Assembly: GCA_024138025.1 (NCBI GenBank)
Contig: JAMXBD010000696.1
Coordinates: forward strand, 620,001-684,000
Direction of reading: 5' to 3'
Source of the DNA: Combretum micranthum
Lineage: Eukaryota > Streptophyta > Magnoliopsida > Myrtales > Combretaceae
DNA: 64,000 nt
The number at the start of each line of letters is the position of its first letter. The first letter of the stretch is position 1. Below the pieces are notes generated by a model. That model did no database searches and had not been told where the DNA came from. It saw only the letters and a program-made list of their open reading frames with translations. A program made the position numbers and the translations under genes. Below are positions 36,142 to 47,816 of the stretch, piece after piece.

Positions 36142-36150
36142 TATATATAT
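36142..36150 (+). promoter_or_regulatory. Possible TATA box of the ABCB gene
   Basis: tatatatat lies about 95 bases before the start codon, in the only roughly 190 bases left between the Tekay-like element and the gene. Position is suggestive only, since such runs are common in this AT-rich DNA. Confidence 0.3.
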
Positions 36151-36241
36151 TGCATCTGAAGAGATATTTGTGATGCCCTAACAAGTACATTAGTTAAGCA
36201 AAGCTTCGTGTATCGGTCGAAACCTTAAAAGATTATCATAA

Positions 36242-36463
36242 ATGGAGGAGGTAAAAGAGAAAAGGGACAAAGCAAGTTCAGTTCCATACCATAAGTTGTT
36301 TTCTTTTACAGATTCTGTTGATCGTCTGCTAATGTTTGTTGGCACAGTTGCGACTGTTGGAAATGGTACATGCACCCCCATTATGAGTGTTCTCTTTGGG
36401 AATCTGATTGATTCTACAGGGAAGAACTTCAACGTGAAAGTTGCAGTTCATGAAGTTTGTTAG
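36242..36463 (+). pseudogene. ABCB exon 1 (N-terminus and TM1)
   Basis: It encodes MEEVKEKRDKASSVPYHKLF, then the first transmembrane region (DRLLMFVGTVATVGNGTCTP, IMSVLFGNLIDS) and AVHEVC. The last codon before the GT donor at 36464 is TAG, where family members have a sense codon, commonly Lys. The start is the first ATG and fits the family N-terminus. Confidence 0.85.
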
Positions 36464-36617
36464 GTACTAGTCTTTTGATTTTTCAGCTATTCATCATGTT
36501 ATACATAATGTACAATGACAAGATCCTCTTTGGATCTTATGAGAAATGTTTTACGAATGTTGGACTAAATCAACAAAAAAAGAAGAAGATAATAATTAAG
36601 ATATTAAATAGCACTTA

Positions 36618-37009
36618 TGGCACGTTTGGTTCATATGAACAGGCCAGAATGGAATCGCAATTCTAGTTGCCATCCCTTTCCTAATGTTTGGAAGCGTTTT
36701 TAACAACTGAAATCGCGTTTCCTTAGAATTAACAATTCCATCTTCTCAAAGATATAATCGCGATTTCATTCTATCTATATATATGATTATTTTTTAATTA
36801 TATTTTTGTTCTATACGTATTTATTATCTACATTTAATATGAAGGGTATTTTTAACAAATCTTATTAAATAACCATTTCATTCTATTTTACTCTGTAAAT
36901 GTATCCAAACATAGAAATGAATTTGTCATTCCTTGTTTGATCTATTCTATTCTATTCCTACGATTCAATTCATTCCATTCCGAATGATTCCAACGTACCA
37001 AATATGACA
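36618..37009 (+). mobile_element. PIF/Harbinger-like MITE
   Basis: A 392-base element starts TGGCACGTTTGGT and ends ACCAAATATGACA, an imperfect terminal inverted repeat with 10 of 13 positions paired. It is flanked by TTA at 36615-36617 and 37010-37012, the 3-bp target preference of this superfamily. It is non-coding and sits in intron 1 of the ABCB pseudogene. Confidence 0.75.
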
Positions 37010-37087
37010 TTAGAGGTAGGTCTTAAAAAGAAAAATCCTTGAAGGAACTCACATAGCACATTTTAAATGAATTCTTATCATTGTATA

Positions 37088-37733
37088 TAGGATTGTGCAA
37101 GTGGGCTAAACAAACTAACCCATCCCATCCGACTTTGCTTTTAGTTTATGGGTTATGTAGGCCGGTTTGCTTTGGCCCACATTATAAAGCAGACTAAAAC
37201 GTTTGGCCCATCCTGCCTCACTCGAATTGGTGGGTTATGCAAGCCAACCCACCAATGCGCTAATATTTTTATTTTTATTTTTTTTACAAAATTTTAATAT
37301 TGCAATTATAATAAATATAAATGTTATTTTCAATTAAAATTAAAAATTTTATTTACATATAGTATATAAAATAGACAAATATAGTAAAGATTATAATATA
37401 CATATAAGATTAGGATAAAAAAAATTCTAATTTAACATTAAGGTGTCATTTTCTTATTCTTTTAATTTAGTTATATTTTTCTAATGTAGTGCTTGCATAT
37501 AGTTATTTGTGGTTATTACCTTTTTGTTTGTTTTATTTTAAAATTTCATATGTTTGCTTATATTTAAAAAAGAAAACTCTTGTGGGTTTATGAGTCAACC
37601 CAACCCGCAAGTGAGTTAGCCCGCTTTAGTCTACGGGTTATACAGTGGGTCAAAATGGCCCACATAATAAAACGGGTTGAAATTTTTTGAGCCTAATTTG
37701 TTTTTTTGACGGGTTAAACGGGTTGTAGCTCTA
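37088..37733 (+). mobile_element. hAT-like non-autonomous element
   Basis: It starts TAGGATTGTGCAA and ends TTGTAGCTCTA, with GGGTT/AACCC-rich subterminal repeats near both ends (gcaagtgggc, gacgggttaaacgggttg). Imperfect 8-bp flanks ATTGTATA and ATTATACA (6 of 8) fit hAT target duplication. No transposase is present. Confidence 0.6.
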
Positions 37734-38248
37734 ATTATACATGCTCTAAGACGGTCGATTAAAAGAGCTCTTAACAATTTTTTAAGATTTTGGGGATGAT
37801 ATTTTGTTATTACTTTAATATTAATGCCTTTAAGTTATTGGTTTATTTAGAAATTTATCAGAAATTTATAAAAATGAAATAACTTTTAAGATTCTACAAA
37901 TTTTGTGAGAATCTAGTTACAATTGTGAAAAATCTCATAAGTTCACATCCATCGTAGAGACTCTAACAACATCCCTTAAGTCCTATGCCCGCCATAGGGC
38001 TAGACATTATGCTTACTGAAATGTTACATTATAAATTGTGCTTATATTTACCATGATAGCTTTATGATGTCAATTTAACATAGTAATAGCAGGTGAGAGA
38101 GAGACTATGAATTTGAATCAGCATCCTAATTGTATTCAAATGTAATTAATATATATATATATTTGCGTATAAGGGTACTTTAGTCTTTTCTATATTATAT
38201 TATAGAAAAGTAGGAATTGTATTGTGATATGTATTATCATGCTCTAAT

Positions 38249-38725
38249 TGTCACGGTCCTAGACTTTTCGCTAGCACAATGAGACCGTGCGGCACTTACT
38301 ATCCTACCCGAGTAGTAGTAAGCAAGCCTAACGCAGCAATAATCAATTAGCGATCAATATCAATATCTGTAAGCAACAAACGTAGGCAACAGTAAGTAAC
38401 TAGCAACAAGTAAAAAGGGACGCGGGCAAGAATCGATCTGAAAATGAATCACACTTTATTAATCTCATGTACAGGCAACAGTAAAGTGTGTGTGGGGGTT
38501 TGTGTAAACTGGGATATCATTGACTGTGGGCAGTCAACCGGTGAGTAAGAGCTTCTATCCAGAAGAGTACTCACACCCCCACAAAGAGCTTTATTAGCTT
38601 TTGTGGTTCTTGCAGGAGGAGACATTAAAATTGGTGAGGAGGCAACACCAAAATTAAAATAAGTAAATAAAAAAATATTTACAATAATCCCCCCTTCTAC
38701 TCCTAGTATACAAGAGATCGTCACA
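38249..38725 (-). repeat. 3' LTR of the Reina-like element
   Basis: 477 bases, TG...CA, with target duplication CTAAT directly to its left. Confidence 0.93.
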
Positions 38726-38738
38726 CCCTCCCCCACTT
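38726..38738 (-). promoter_or_regulatory. Polypurine tract of the Reina-like element
   Basis: The - strand reads AAGTGGGGGAGGG immediately before the LTR start TGTGACG. Confidence 0.85.
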
Positions 38739-38794
38739 AATCTATTGACGTCCTCGGCAAGGTGTGCTGGAGGTTGATCCTAAGGCTTGAGTCT

Positions 38795-41700
38795 TCCTTG
38801 CTTTAGCTGCTTCCTCTCAGCATGAGGCATAAGATCTTCTTCTATCTCCCAGCTGTTGTCTTCTTCTTCGATCTTTCCACTTCACTAAGTATTCAGTACG
38901 TACTGCTCCAGTGGATCTTTGACACTTCGTTCAGCAAGGATGTCTTCGACGGCTTCTCTGACGTTGAAGTTGAACTTGACATTCGGCCGCTTTGACTCAT
39001 TACGCTTTGGGTCTTCCATGTCAGAGTAATATGGCTTCAAAACACTTACATGAAAGACAGGATGAAACTTCAATCCTTTAGGAGGCTCCACTTTGTAGGC
39101 GGCTTTTCCAATCTTGGCGATGATGGGAACTGGACCAACATACTTCTGCATAAGTCTTTTGTCTTTATGCTTCAGTGGTCTGATCTGGTCTGGAAATAGC
39201 CTGATGAGGACTTGATCTCCAACATTGAATTCTCTGGGTCTTCGCTTCTCATCTGCCCATTTCTTCATACGTCTGGAAGCTCTTTCAAGATAGACCTTGG
39301 CAACTTCAGATTTCTGCTTCCAATCCTTTGCAAACATATAAGCTTTTGGGCATTTCCCTGTATACGGCGCTGCCACTGTGTGGGGTAACAGTGGTTGCTG
39401 ACCCATAACAATTTCCATAGGGCTCTTGTTGGAGGAAGAGCTCCGCTGGATGTTGAAACAGAACTGGGCAATATCCAGCAAATCCACCCAATTCGTCTGG
39501 TTGGCAGCAACAAAGTGCCGCAAATACTCCTCCAGCATCCCATTGAACCGCTCTGTCTGTCCGTCACTCTGAGGATGGTGGCTGGAGGACATACTGAGTT
39601 CGGACCCTAAAATGCTGAACAATTCGGTCCAGAACTTCCCTGTGAATCTGGCATCCCGATCACTCACAATGTTTTGAGGCACACCCCAAAACTTCACAAC
39701 ATGCTTGAAGAAAAGCTGGGCAGTCTCTGTAGCATTCGAACTCTTCGTGGTTGGAATGAAGGTGGCATACTTTGAAAACCTGTCTACACAACAAAGATGG
39801 ATGAGAGATCACCTACTTTAGGTAAGCAAGTGATGAAATCCATGGAGACACTCTCCCATGGACGAGAAGGCACCGGAAGAGGTTCCAACAACCCTGCAGG
39901 TTTCTGCCTCTCGATCTTGTCCTGCTGACAAGTTAAACACGTTCTGGTGTAGTTCATCACATCTTCCTTCATATCCGGCCAATAATAACCCTGCTTCAAC
40001 AAGCTCATCATCCTCTGCCATCCGGGATGTCCAGCCCACAATGTATCATGGCACTCCCTCATGAGCGCCCTCCTCAAGTTCCCCACCTTGGGAACATACA
40101 GGCGTCGACCTTTGGTGTAGATCAACTCCCCTTCAACCCAAAATCTGCGAGTCTTGCCCTCCTCAATCAACTTCTTCAAGTTCTTGGCCAACAGGTCTTG
40201 GCCCAAGTGTTCTTTAATCTGCTCTCGGATAGTACCAGCAATACTGGCAGACTGTTGGGCTATCTCGGCCAAATAGGCCAAATCTACTCTTCTACTCAAA
40301 GCATCTGCCACCTGATTTGTACGCCCACTGCGATACACAATCTCCATATCAAACTCTGCAAGGAATTCCTGCCATCTCGCCTGCTTGGCTGACAGTTTCG
40401 GTTGAGTAAGAATATGGCTGGCAGCAGAATTATCAGTTCTCACAAGGAACTTCGACCCCAATAAGTAATGCTTCCACGTTCTGAGGCAGTGCACAATAGC
40501 TAACAGCTCCTTCTCCTGTGCTGAGTATCTGCGCTCAGTGGGGTTCAGCTTCCTACTCTCATATGCCACTGGATGGCCCTCCTGGATCAGCACTCCACCT
40601 AAGGCGATATCAGAGGCATCCGTGTGGACTTCAAAAGGTTTGGAGATGTCAGGTAGGGCAAGGACCGGCTCCTCTGTCACAACCCGCTTCAACTCATCGA
40701 AGGCAGCCTGACACTCCTCATTCCAAGACCATCCTCGGTCCTTCTTCAAAAGATCTGTAAGGGGAGCAACCCTCCTGGAATACCCCTCTACAAACCGCCG
40801 GTAATAATTGGCAAGTCCAAGAAACGAGCGTAGCTCAGTGACACTTCTTGGAACAGGCCACTCTCGAATAGCATCTACCTTGGCTCCATCCATCCTGATG
40901 TGCCCTTCTTCGATCACATGCCCAAGAAAGTTGATGCACTTCTGGGCAAAAGCACATTTCTCACGCTTCACATACAAATGGTTTTCCCTCAACTTCTGAA
41001 ATACCATCTGCAAGTGTTTCACATGGTCCTCCAATGTCCTGCTATACACAACGATGTCGTCTAGATAGACAACAACAAATTTATCCAGATAGTCCCGAAA
41101 GACATTGTTCATTAAAGTACAAAAAGTTGCAGGAGCATTAGTGAGACCAAATGGCATCACCAGGAACTCGTAAGCCCCATAACGAGTTACACAAGTAGTT
41201 TTGGGCTCATCTCCCTCAGCAATGCGGACTTGATGATAGCCTGAGCGAAGATCCAATTTTGTGAAGTATTTGGCACCACTCAGTTAATCAAACAAATCAG
41301 CAATAAGAGGAATGGGATAATGATTTCTCACTGTAAGTTTGTTGAGAGCCCGATAATCAATACACAGTCTCAAACTCCCATCATGCTTCCTATGAAATAA
41401 GACAGGAGCCCCGTATGGTGCTTTCGATGGACGAATGAAACCCGCTTCTAACAACTCATCAAGCTGCTTTCTCAATTCTGATAGTTCTGGAGGCGACATT
41501 CTATATGGAGCCTTGGCAGGTGGTTTGGCCCCTGGGATCAACTCAATTTCATGATCCACTAACCTTCTTCGAGGTAACTCCTTCAGGACAATCTGAATTA
41601 CCTCTGGAATCTCAGCATTCCCTCCATCCTCCTTCTCTGTCAAGACAGCAAGGAATGTTGGCTGTTGGTGTTGGAGCCCTGAAAGCATCATTGCCCCAAT

Positions 41701-42120
41701 GCTCTTACCTCTGTTACTCCCACTACCAGCTTTCCTCATTTGAACGGGGCACACAACATGGCTTCTCGCCCATAAACATTAGGCAATCAGCTGCTGGAAA
41801 GGAAGCAACTCGAGCATTCCTCAGAAATTCTATCCCCAGGACTATTCTGAAGTCATCTAAAGAGACAGCAGTGAAGTTGAGATTCCGCTCCAATCTCCAA
41901 CCTTCACCTTCACACTCTTTGCAACTCCTTGAACCGGACAGGCCTTAGAGTTTACAGCTTTAATTTGGCTAGAATCATCAGATAACACTAGCCCCAATCT
42001 CTGAGCTTCGGGCACATCAATGAAATTGTGTGTGGCTCCCGAATCAATCATTGCACTGGCAATCTTGCCGTTGATGTGCAACTGAACAAACATCAGTTCG
42101 TTGTCAGTCTTGGTTTTGCT
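38795..42120 (-). pseudogene. pol: pol of the Reina-like element
   Basis: Protease (MIDSGATHNFID, about 42040) is followed by RT at 41754-40900 ([42 protein letters not shown]). RNase H has [23 protein letters not shown] and [10 protein letters not shown]. The integrase zinc-binding domain ([24 protein letters not shown]) precedes a core with all three acidic residues ([30 protein letters not shown]) and a C-terminal tail (HPVFHVSVLKPYY). Lesions are few: a stop at 41281-41283 where CAA became TAA after ADLFD, a one-base loss near 39783 (after SSIFVV), and frameshifts in the chromodomain at 38795-38900, where EYLVKWKD and EEDNSWEIEEDL lie in different frames. Confidence 0.93.
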
Positions 42121-42171
42121 GGCTCTGTGGAGGCTTTTCCAACGGCTGACAACATGTGTAGAGCTCCCATC

Positions 42172-43332
42172 CTAGGGCTCTTCACAATCTTCCTCAGATT
42201 CCTCATTCGGACAAACACCCTCTGCCTTCTTCGTTAGAGCATTGAGTGCAGCCTTAGTTGGACATTCTGCTACCCTGTGAGGTCCGTTACACAGGAAACA
42301 AGCAAGTGGTGGCTTCTTGCCACTGCTTGAAGCACCATTTTTCCCCGTCTGTCGAGAACCATTGAATTTCTTCTGGCCCCCTCCATTACCTTGATTGTTA
42401 GAACTTGAGGCTCCCCCACTTTTGGCTTTGCCCGACTTGCCAGACTTTCCACCATCGTGTCCCGATGATGCACCCTTCCCTCTGGAATCATTGGTGTAGT
42501 CTGTCAAGCGCTCAGCGGCTGTTTGCGCTTGAGTCAAATTCTCAACCCGTTGCCTCTGCAACTCATTCCTGGCATATGGCTTCAATCCCTCCAGGAAATA
42601 GAACAGCTTATCATCTTCACTCATACTCTTGATATCAAGCATAAGTGCCGAAAAATCTCTGACATACTGCCGGATGTCATCGCCATGGCGAAGCTCACGT
42701 AGCTTCTTCCTGGCATTGTACTCAACATTCTCAGGGAAGAATTGAGTTCGCAACTCAGTCCTCAACTGTGCCCATGTATCTACATGTGCCGTACCGTTCT
42801 GGATCTGCTCATATTTGGTGCGCCACCACAGCTTGGCATCACCAATTAGGAACATAGTAGCTATGGAGACCTTTGTGCCCTCATCATTATGTCCCATAGC
42901 TAGGAAATACTGTTCCATGTCGAAGATGAAGTTCTCCAACATTTTGGCATCTCTCACGCCAGTGAATGATTTTGGCTCAGGCACTTTAGGTTGATTACCA
43001 GGAGCTTGAGCATGAGCATGGGCGGGAGCATTTGCAAGCTCGCGTCAGCAATGCGATTTGCTGCCTCAACTCCTCTACTGTCTCTACAGTAGCATATCTC
43101 ATCAACCCGTTTCTCAGCCCATCAACAGCTACCTGAGATTCCCCGAAGAGTGGCAATTGCACCCCTGAATTCTTCAGCCATCACACCAACCCTCGCGGTG
43201 TTTCTTGACTTGATGTCTCTACATCAGTCATCCTCTGATTAAGCGGCAGTAAAGCTTCAAGACACGAGAAATATCCGTAACCTGCACATTCAAAGCCTCT
43301 AAACTTCGAGCAAACTCTTCTTGTCGCGTCAT
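42172..43332 (-). pseudogene. gag: gag of the Reina-like element
   Basis: A start ATG at 43332 (MTRQEEFARSLEALNVQV) opens a short coiled segment that is broken by frameshifts before the long open part at 42984. That part has the capsid (FIFDMEQYFLAMGHNDEG, DAKLWWRTKYEQI, ELRTQFFPENVEYNARKKL) and a Gly/Ser/Lys-rich tail. A zinc knuckle CFLCNGPHRVAEC follows, spaced CX2CX3HX4C and one residue shorter than the retroviral form, as in Reina relatives. The frame stops at TAG near 42172 because of an extra C. The neighbouring frame reads on as PRMGALHMLSAV, the usual gag-pol joint. Confidence 0.9.
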
Positions 43333-43357
43333 GGTTGTTCCCACTGGAATAACCTAA

Positions 43358-43369
43358 GCTCTGATACCA
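43358..43369 (-). promoter_or_regulatory. Primer-binding site, initiator-Met tRNA
   Basis: The - strand reads TGGTATCAGAGC, a perfect match to the usual site, two bases from the 5' LTR. Confidence 0.95.
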
Positions 43370-43371
43370 AC

Positions 43372-43848
43372 TGTCACGGTCCTAGACTTTTCACTAGCAC
43401 AATGAGACCGTGCGGTGCTTACTGTCCTACCCGAGTAGTAGTAAGCAAGCCTAACGCAGCAATAATCAATTAACGATCAATCTCAATATCTGTAAGCAAC
43501 ATACGTAGGCAACAGTAAGTAACTAGCAACAAGTAAAAAGGGACGCGGGCAAGAATCAATCTGAAAATGAATCACACTTTATTAATCTCATGTACAGGCA
43601 ACAGTAAAGTGTGTGTGGGGGGTTGTGTAAACTGGGGTATCATTGACTGTGGACAGTCAACCGGTGAGTAAGAGCTTCTATCCAGAAGAGTACTCACACC
43701 CCCACAAAGAGCTTTATTAGCTTTTGTGGTTCTTGTAGGAGGAGACATTAAAATTAGTGAGGAGGCAACACCAAAATAAAATAAGTAAATAAAAAAAATA
43801 TTTACAATAATCCCCCCTTCTACTCTTAATATACAAGAGATCGTCACA
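43372..43848 (-). repeat. 5' LTR of the Reina-like element
   Basis: 477 bases, near-identical to 38249-38725, followed by the target duplication CTAAT at 43849. Confidence 0.93.
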
Positions 43849-43853
43849 CTAAT

Positions 43854-45258
43854 CGCAATTATTAATTCAATCATAAAAAAAAATCTATTATGAGTGGTCA
43901 ATTAATGAGTCAAGATGGATCTTTTAGTTAATAATTTAAGATATTTAGATAGATTAATTTCCTAAATTGGGTTGGAAGCAAATTAATTCCATTTTAGCAC
44001 ATCAAAATGCCATATAAAATTGCATGTGTAGCATGCAACTATCATGAAAAGTTATGTCACTTATAATCACATGCACAAGATGTGATTCTCATGAAAAGTA
44101 AAATATCGCATGTTTTACATAGATTTCTGTTGTTAATATATGAAAGAGCAGGATCGTACTATTAAGTTTGAAATAATAAAGATATAGAAAATGGAAACAT
44201 AGAATTTAACGTAAAAATGATCCAAACATAAGGTGAAAATCATGAGCAAGTATAAGAATTTTATTATGATAAATAATTAGAATTATAACCTTTTTATGTC
44301 ACGAGGAAAAACAATTAAAATTCTCAATTGTATATTAAAAGAAAAAAATATAAAACTCTCTAATTTTTCTCTCACAACTCTTTCTATGATTCCTTCCTCT
44401 CTCTTTTTCTTATAATAGAAATGAGATGATTGTGGGATCAATTCAAATGCAAAAACTCAACCTCTTTGTCGAAGTTGTTTAAGGTGTGAACATGTTGAAA
44501 AATAAAATTAGTAAAAACATAGTTTTCTGCTTTTGTTGGCTTGGTTAGTTTGTCTTCTTTCCATTGATATTGCCGGTAAACATTAATTGGCCCAAATATT
44601 TTAACAACTAATTTGCTAAATTACATCTGTAATATAGAGTTTTCAATCTTTCTTAAATATTATACCCTCATTGTGCTTATTCTTTTAACATTTTTTTTAT
44701 TTTATAATATAATTTTAATAATTGGAATGACATAAGACACGGAAAAAATTCAAATTAGGTAAAGAAAATAAAATGAATTTCACCCTTCTTGCAGGGTGGT
44801 CTACTCTATTCCCCAAGAATCCCTTTAATTTGAACATAATCTTTCAGGATTCGACTCAATCATTTTAATAAAAGATTGATCCGAGTTTAGTTGAATTACA
44901 ATTCAATTAAGGACAAATGGGATCCACTAGTGAATTTCTAATGCTTCGGCTAATCAGATCAATCTTGCTATGGTTGTTTTCACGTGAGCAGAGACCATAT
45001 GGCTAAGCATATTCAATAATAGTTTGAACCAGCCAGTCATTTATGTGGTGATTTGGAGCTTCACTAGGAGTGATAAGTTACTTGGATTGTACAGTGGTAT
45101 GCAAAAACATATAAAAATTTAATCCGTAAAAGTAATTACCTTGGTAATAATTCTATCATGATAAGTTAAGTATCAAATTCTTACTTATTCTTACCTATCA
45201 CGTTGCAATCCACGTGACGTGTTCCTCTTATTTAATATATTTTTTTTCTGATTCAAGC
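43854..45258. other. Remainder of ABCB intron 1
   Basis: AT-rich intron sequence without a recognisable gene or terminal repeat. Confidence 0.5.
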
Positions 45259-45427
45259 ATTAGTCCCGAGGTTATAAATATATGTCCACATGGAGCTTGG
45301 GGGTAGAGGTTATATTAAATGACGTGGCAAGGTGACATGGCAAATAAAATGATAAAAAATCATCACATCACCCATTTTTAAAACTGTTGGGGAGAGAAGT
45401 ACATATTCATAATATCTTAGGACTAAT
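45259..45427. repeat. Inverted-repeat MITE-like sequence
   Basis: attagtcccgaggttataaatat at the left and its imperfect complement (atattcataatatcttaggactaat) at the right bracket about 110 bases. No clear target duplication is seen. It lies in intron 1 of the ABCB pseudogene. Confidence 0.4.
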
Positions 45428-45608
45428 TAATATACCTCCATTTGGAGTCTCAACGAAAAAACGATTTATCAATAATTAATACGCTATGTGTTCAAATAAG
45501 TAGTAGATGAGTACGGTATTTGTTTTAATATTCAGTAATTCCCATAAGAGGGAAGAATTTTCTATCCAATTGTTGCAGCTAAGTTACATGTGATCATATC
45601 CTCTTCAG

Positions 45609-46700
45609 GTGTCTGTGAAGTTCTTCTACTTAGCTCTGGGCTCCGGTTTAGCATCGTTTCTGCGTAAGCAATCATTGTTTGCCAATTCAGATTTTGATCT
45701 TTAGTGTGTATCTGTTTTAATAAGACCTGAATGATGTCGACTAAGCTATAACAGCAATTGTCTTGTCACAAAATCCTATTACGGAGGTCACTTGTTGGAT
45801 GATCACGGCAGAGAGACAGGTTGCGCGAATAAGAAGTATGTATTTAAGAACCATTCTAAGACAAGACATTGCTTTCTTTGACAAGGAAATAAGCACAGGA
45901 GAGGTGGTGGCGAGGATGTCCAGTGATACTATTCTTATTCAAGATGCCATTGGTGAAAAGGCATTCTTTTAGTTCTACTAGCTACAGTTCATCACACCTT
46001 ACAAAATGATGGGATCATATGTTTATTACAGGTTGGAAGTTTCATGCAGCTCTTGGCAACATTCGTGTCGGGATTTGTTGTTGCATTTACTCAGGGGTGG
46101 TTACTGACCATTGTCCTATTATCTACAATTCCTCTAATCATGTTATCGGGAGCTGTCACTGTCATATTCGTACACAAGATGGCACGTGAAGCACAAAATT
46201 CCTTCTCGATCGCTGCCACAATTGCAGAACAGACAATTAGCTGTATCAGAACGGTACGCTACTGCAGCATTACTTATGAAGTACTTATCTTTTGTTCCGG
46301 ACTAACTGTTTTCCTACATCTCCAAAGGTTGTCTTTTTGTGGGGAGAAACAAGCCATAAGATAGTACAATAAAGCACTAGATAAAGCCTACCGGTCTAGT
46401 GTCCAAGAAGGTTTGGCTGCAGGGCTAGGCTTTGGCATGCTGGGGTTCATCTTCTTTTGCAGTCACGGATTTGCTACCTGGTTTGGTGGGAAAATGATAG
46501 TTGAAAAAAGGAGATACAGGAGGAGTTGTGCTGAGTGTGATTTTTGCAGCGTTGCTTGGATCTTTGTGAGTTGTTCAAACCCTCTTTTGTGCAATGAGTT
46601 TCCCTGTCAATGTAGTTTTTTAACTAGGACCCTAATAATTTGTTTCTCCTTGGCTCTCTTTGAAGTTCACTAGCGCAGGCATCCCCATGCCTTAATGTGT
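45609..46700 (+). pseudogene. ABCB exons 2-6: first transmembrane domain
   Basis: Exon 2 (VSVKFFYLALGSGLASFL) has a clean cag/gtaag frame. Exon 3 ([36 protein letters not shown]) begins where the expected acceptor AG reads GG, and ends in a GC donor at 45961. Exon 4 (QLLATFVSGFVVAFTQGWLL, AAEQT-like AATIAEQTISCIRT) has normal borders. Exon 5 (EGLAAGLGFGMLGFIFF, TWFGGKMIVEK) carries a TAG after QAIR and an extra A in the run at about 46504 that shifts the frame. Exon 6 opens with SLAQASPCLNVFAAGQA. Confidence 0.88.
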
Positions 46701-46779
46701 TTGCTGCTGGACAAGCTGTGGCATCTAAGATGTTTGACACAATCTTTAGAAATCCAGATACTGACGTTCTTGATGCCAG

Positions 46780-47570
46780 TGGGCAGACATTGGAAAAAAT
46801 TTCAGATGCTAATGGAGCTACAAAACGTCCGTTTCAGTTATCCAGCAAGACCGGATGAACAAATACTTTGTGAATTTTCCCTCTTCATACCTGGTGGTTG
46901 AGCTGCAGCTTTGGTTGGCCAGAGTGGAAGTGGGAAATCAACAGTTATTAGCCTTATAGAGAGATTTTATGACCCACAGGATGGTCGAGTTCTCATTGAT
47001 GGAGTCAATATCAAGAATTTTCAGCTCAGATGGATCAGGAACAAAATTAGTCTTGTCAGCCAAGAGCCTGTGCTGTTTAGTGGAAGCATTAAGGATAATA
47101 TTGCATACGGAAAGGATGGTGCAACTGACGAAGAAGTAATAGGAGCTGCTAAGCTTGCAAATGCTGCTAAGTTCATTAATGCCTTGCCTCAGGTTTTATG
47201 TCGTAGAACTTCTGTGCTACTTCTGTGCTTCATGTTAAATCTTATGAAGATCCATGCCACTAAGTTTTGGAAAAACTACACCTCTTTTCCATGCAGGGAC
47301 TAGAAACCATGGTTGGTGAGCATGGGGTGCAGCTTTCAGGGGGCCAGAAGCAGAGAATAGCTATTGCTAGAGCAATTGTATAGGAGCCCAAGATCTTACT
47401 TCTTGATGAAGCCACAAGTGCTCTTGATGTAAAATCTGAAAGGTCTGTACAAGAGGCACTTGACAGAGTTATGATCAATAGAACAAGTGTGGTTGTAGCT
47501 CATCGGTTGAGTACAATAGGAAATGCTGACAAGATCTATGTTATTCACTAAGGGTTTGTTGTTGAAAGCG
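46780..47570 (+). pseudogene. ABCB first nucleotide-binding domain
   Basis: RFSYPARPDEQ is followed by Walker A GQSGSGKS at 46917-46940, the Q-loop SQEPVLF, signature LSGGQ at about 47333, Walker [12 protein letters not shown] at about 47396, and H-loop AHRLST. ATP-binding motifs are intact. A frameshift before NVRFSYP, a TGA at about 46900 (GG*AAALVG), TAG in IV*EPK and TAA in VIH*GFVV break the frame. An intron lies at 47193-47296. Confidence 0.9.
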
Positions 47571-47816
47571 GTACAAATTTTCCTAATTATGTAATGAATA
47601 ATAGTCACAATGATTATGCGATTCTCTTCTTTTCCATATCAACAACCGCCTCATCCCCAAGTAGTATAATTCATTTTGCATAAATATAACATGCCCTTTT
47701 GTCTGTTAAGTACATTCACAATCCTGATGTTCCTAAGAGTATAATTTAGACCACTTTTCAGCACACTGGGGCTGCATTTTCTGAATTGTTAGCTTTGATA
47801 ACAATCTTTTTATCAG

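Larger units (their letters stand above)
38249..43848 (-). mobile_element. Complete short Ty3/gypsy chromovirus (Reina-like)
   Basis: A 5600-base element with 477-base LTRs at 38249-38725 and 43372-43848, both TGTCACGGTCC...GTCACA, flanked by identical CTAAT at 38244-38248 and 43849-43853. Primer-binding site, polypurine tract, gag, protease, RT, RNase H, integrase and a broken chromodomain are all present on the - strand. The LTRs differ at about 15 bases and two indels, about 3%, so it is among the younger insertions here. It sits in intron 1 of the ABCB pseudogene in antisense orientation. Size and short LTRs suggest the Reina clade. GC content is visibly higher than its surroundings. Confidence 0.93.

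Noticed and set aside
42160..42180. A single in-frame TAG between gag and pol of the Reina-like element, suggesting read-through translation
   Set aside because: The neighbouring frame carries the usual gag-pol joint (PRMGALHMLSAV), so the stop is better explained by an inserted C that shifted the frame.
39265..42632. Many open frames on both strands over the Reina-like element
   Set aside because: They are shadow frames of the GC-richer pol and gag coding strand.
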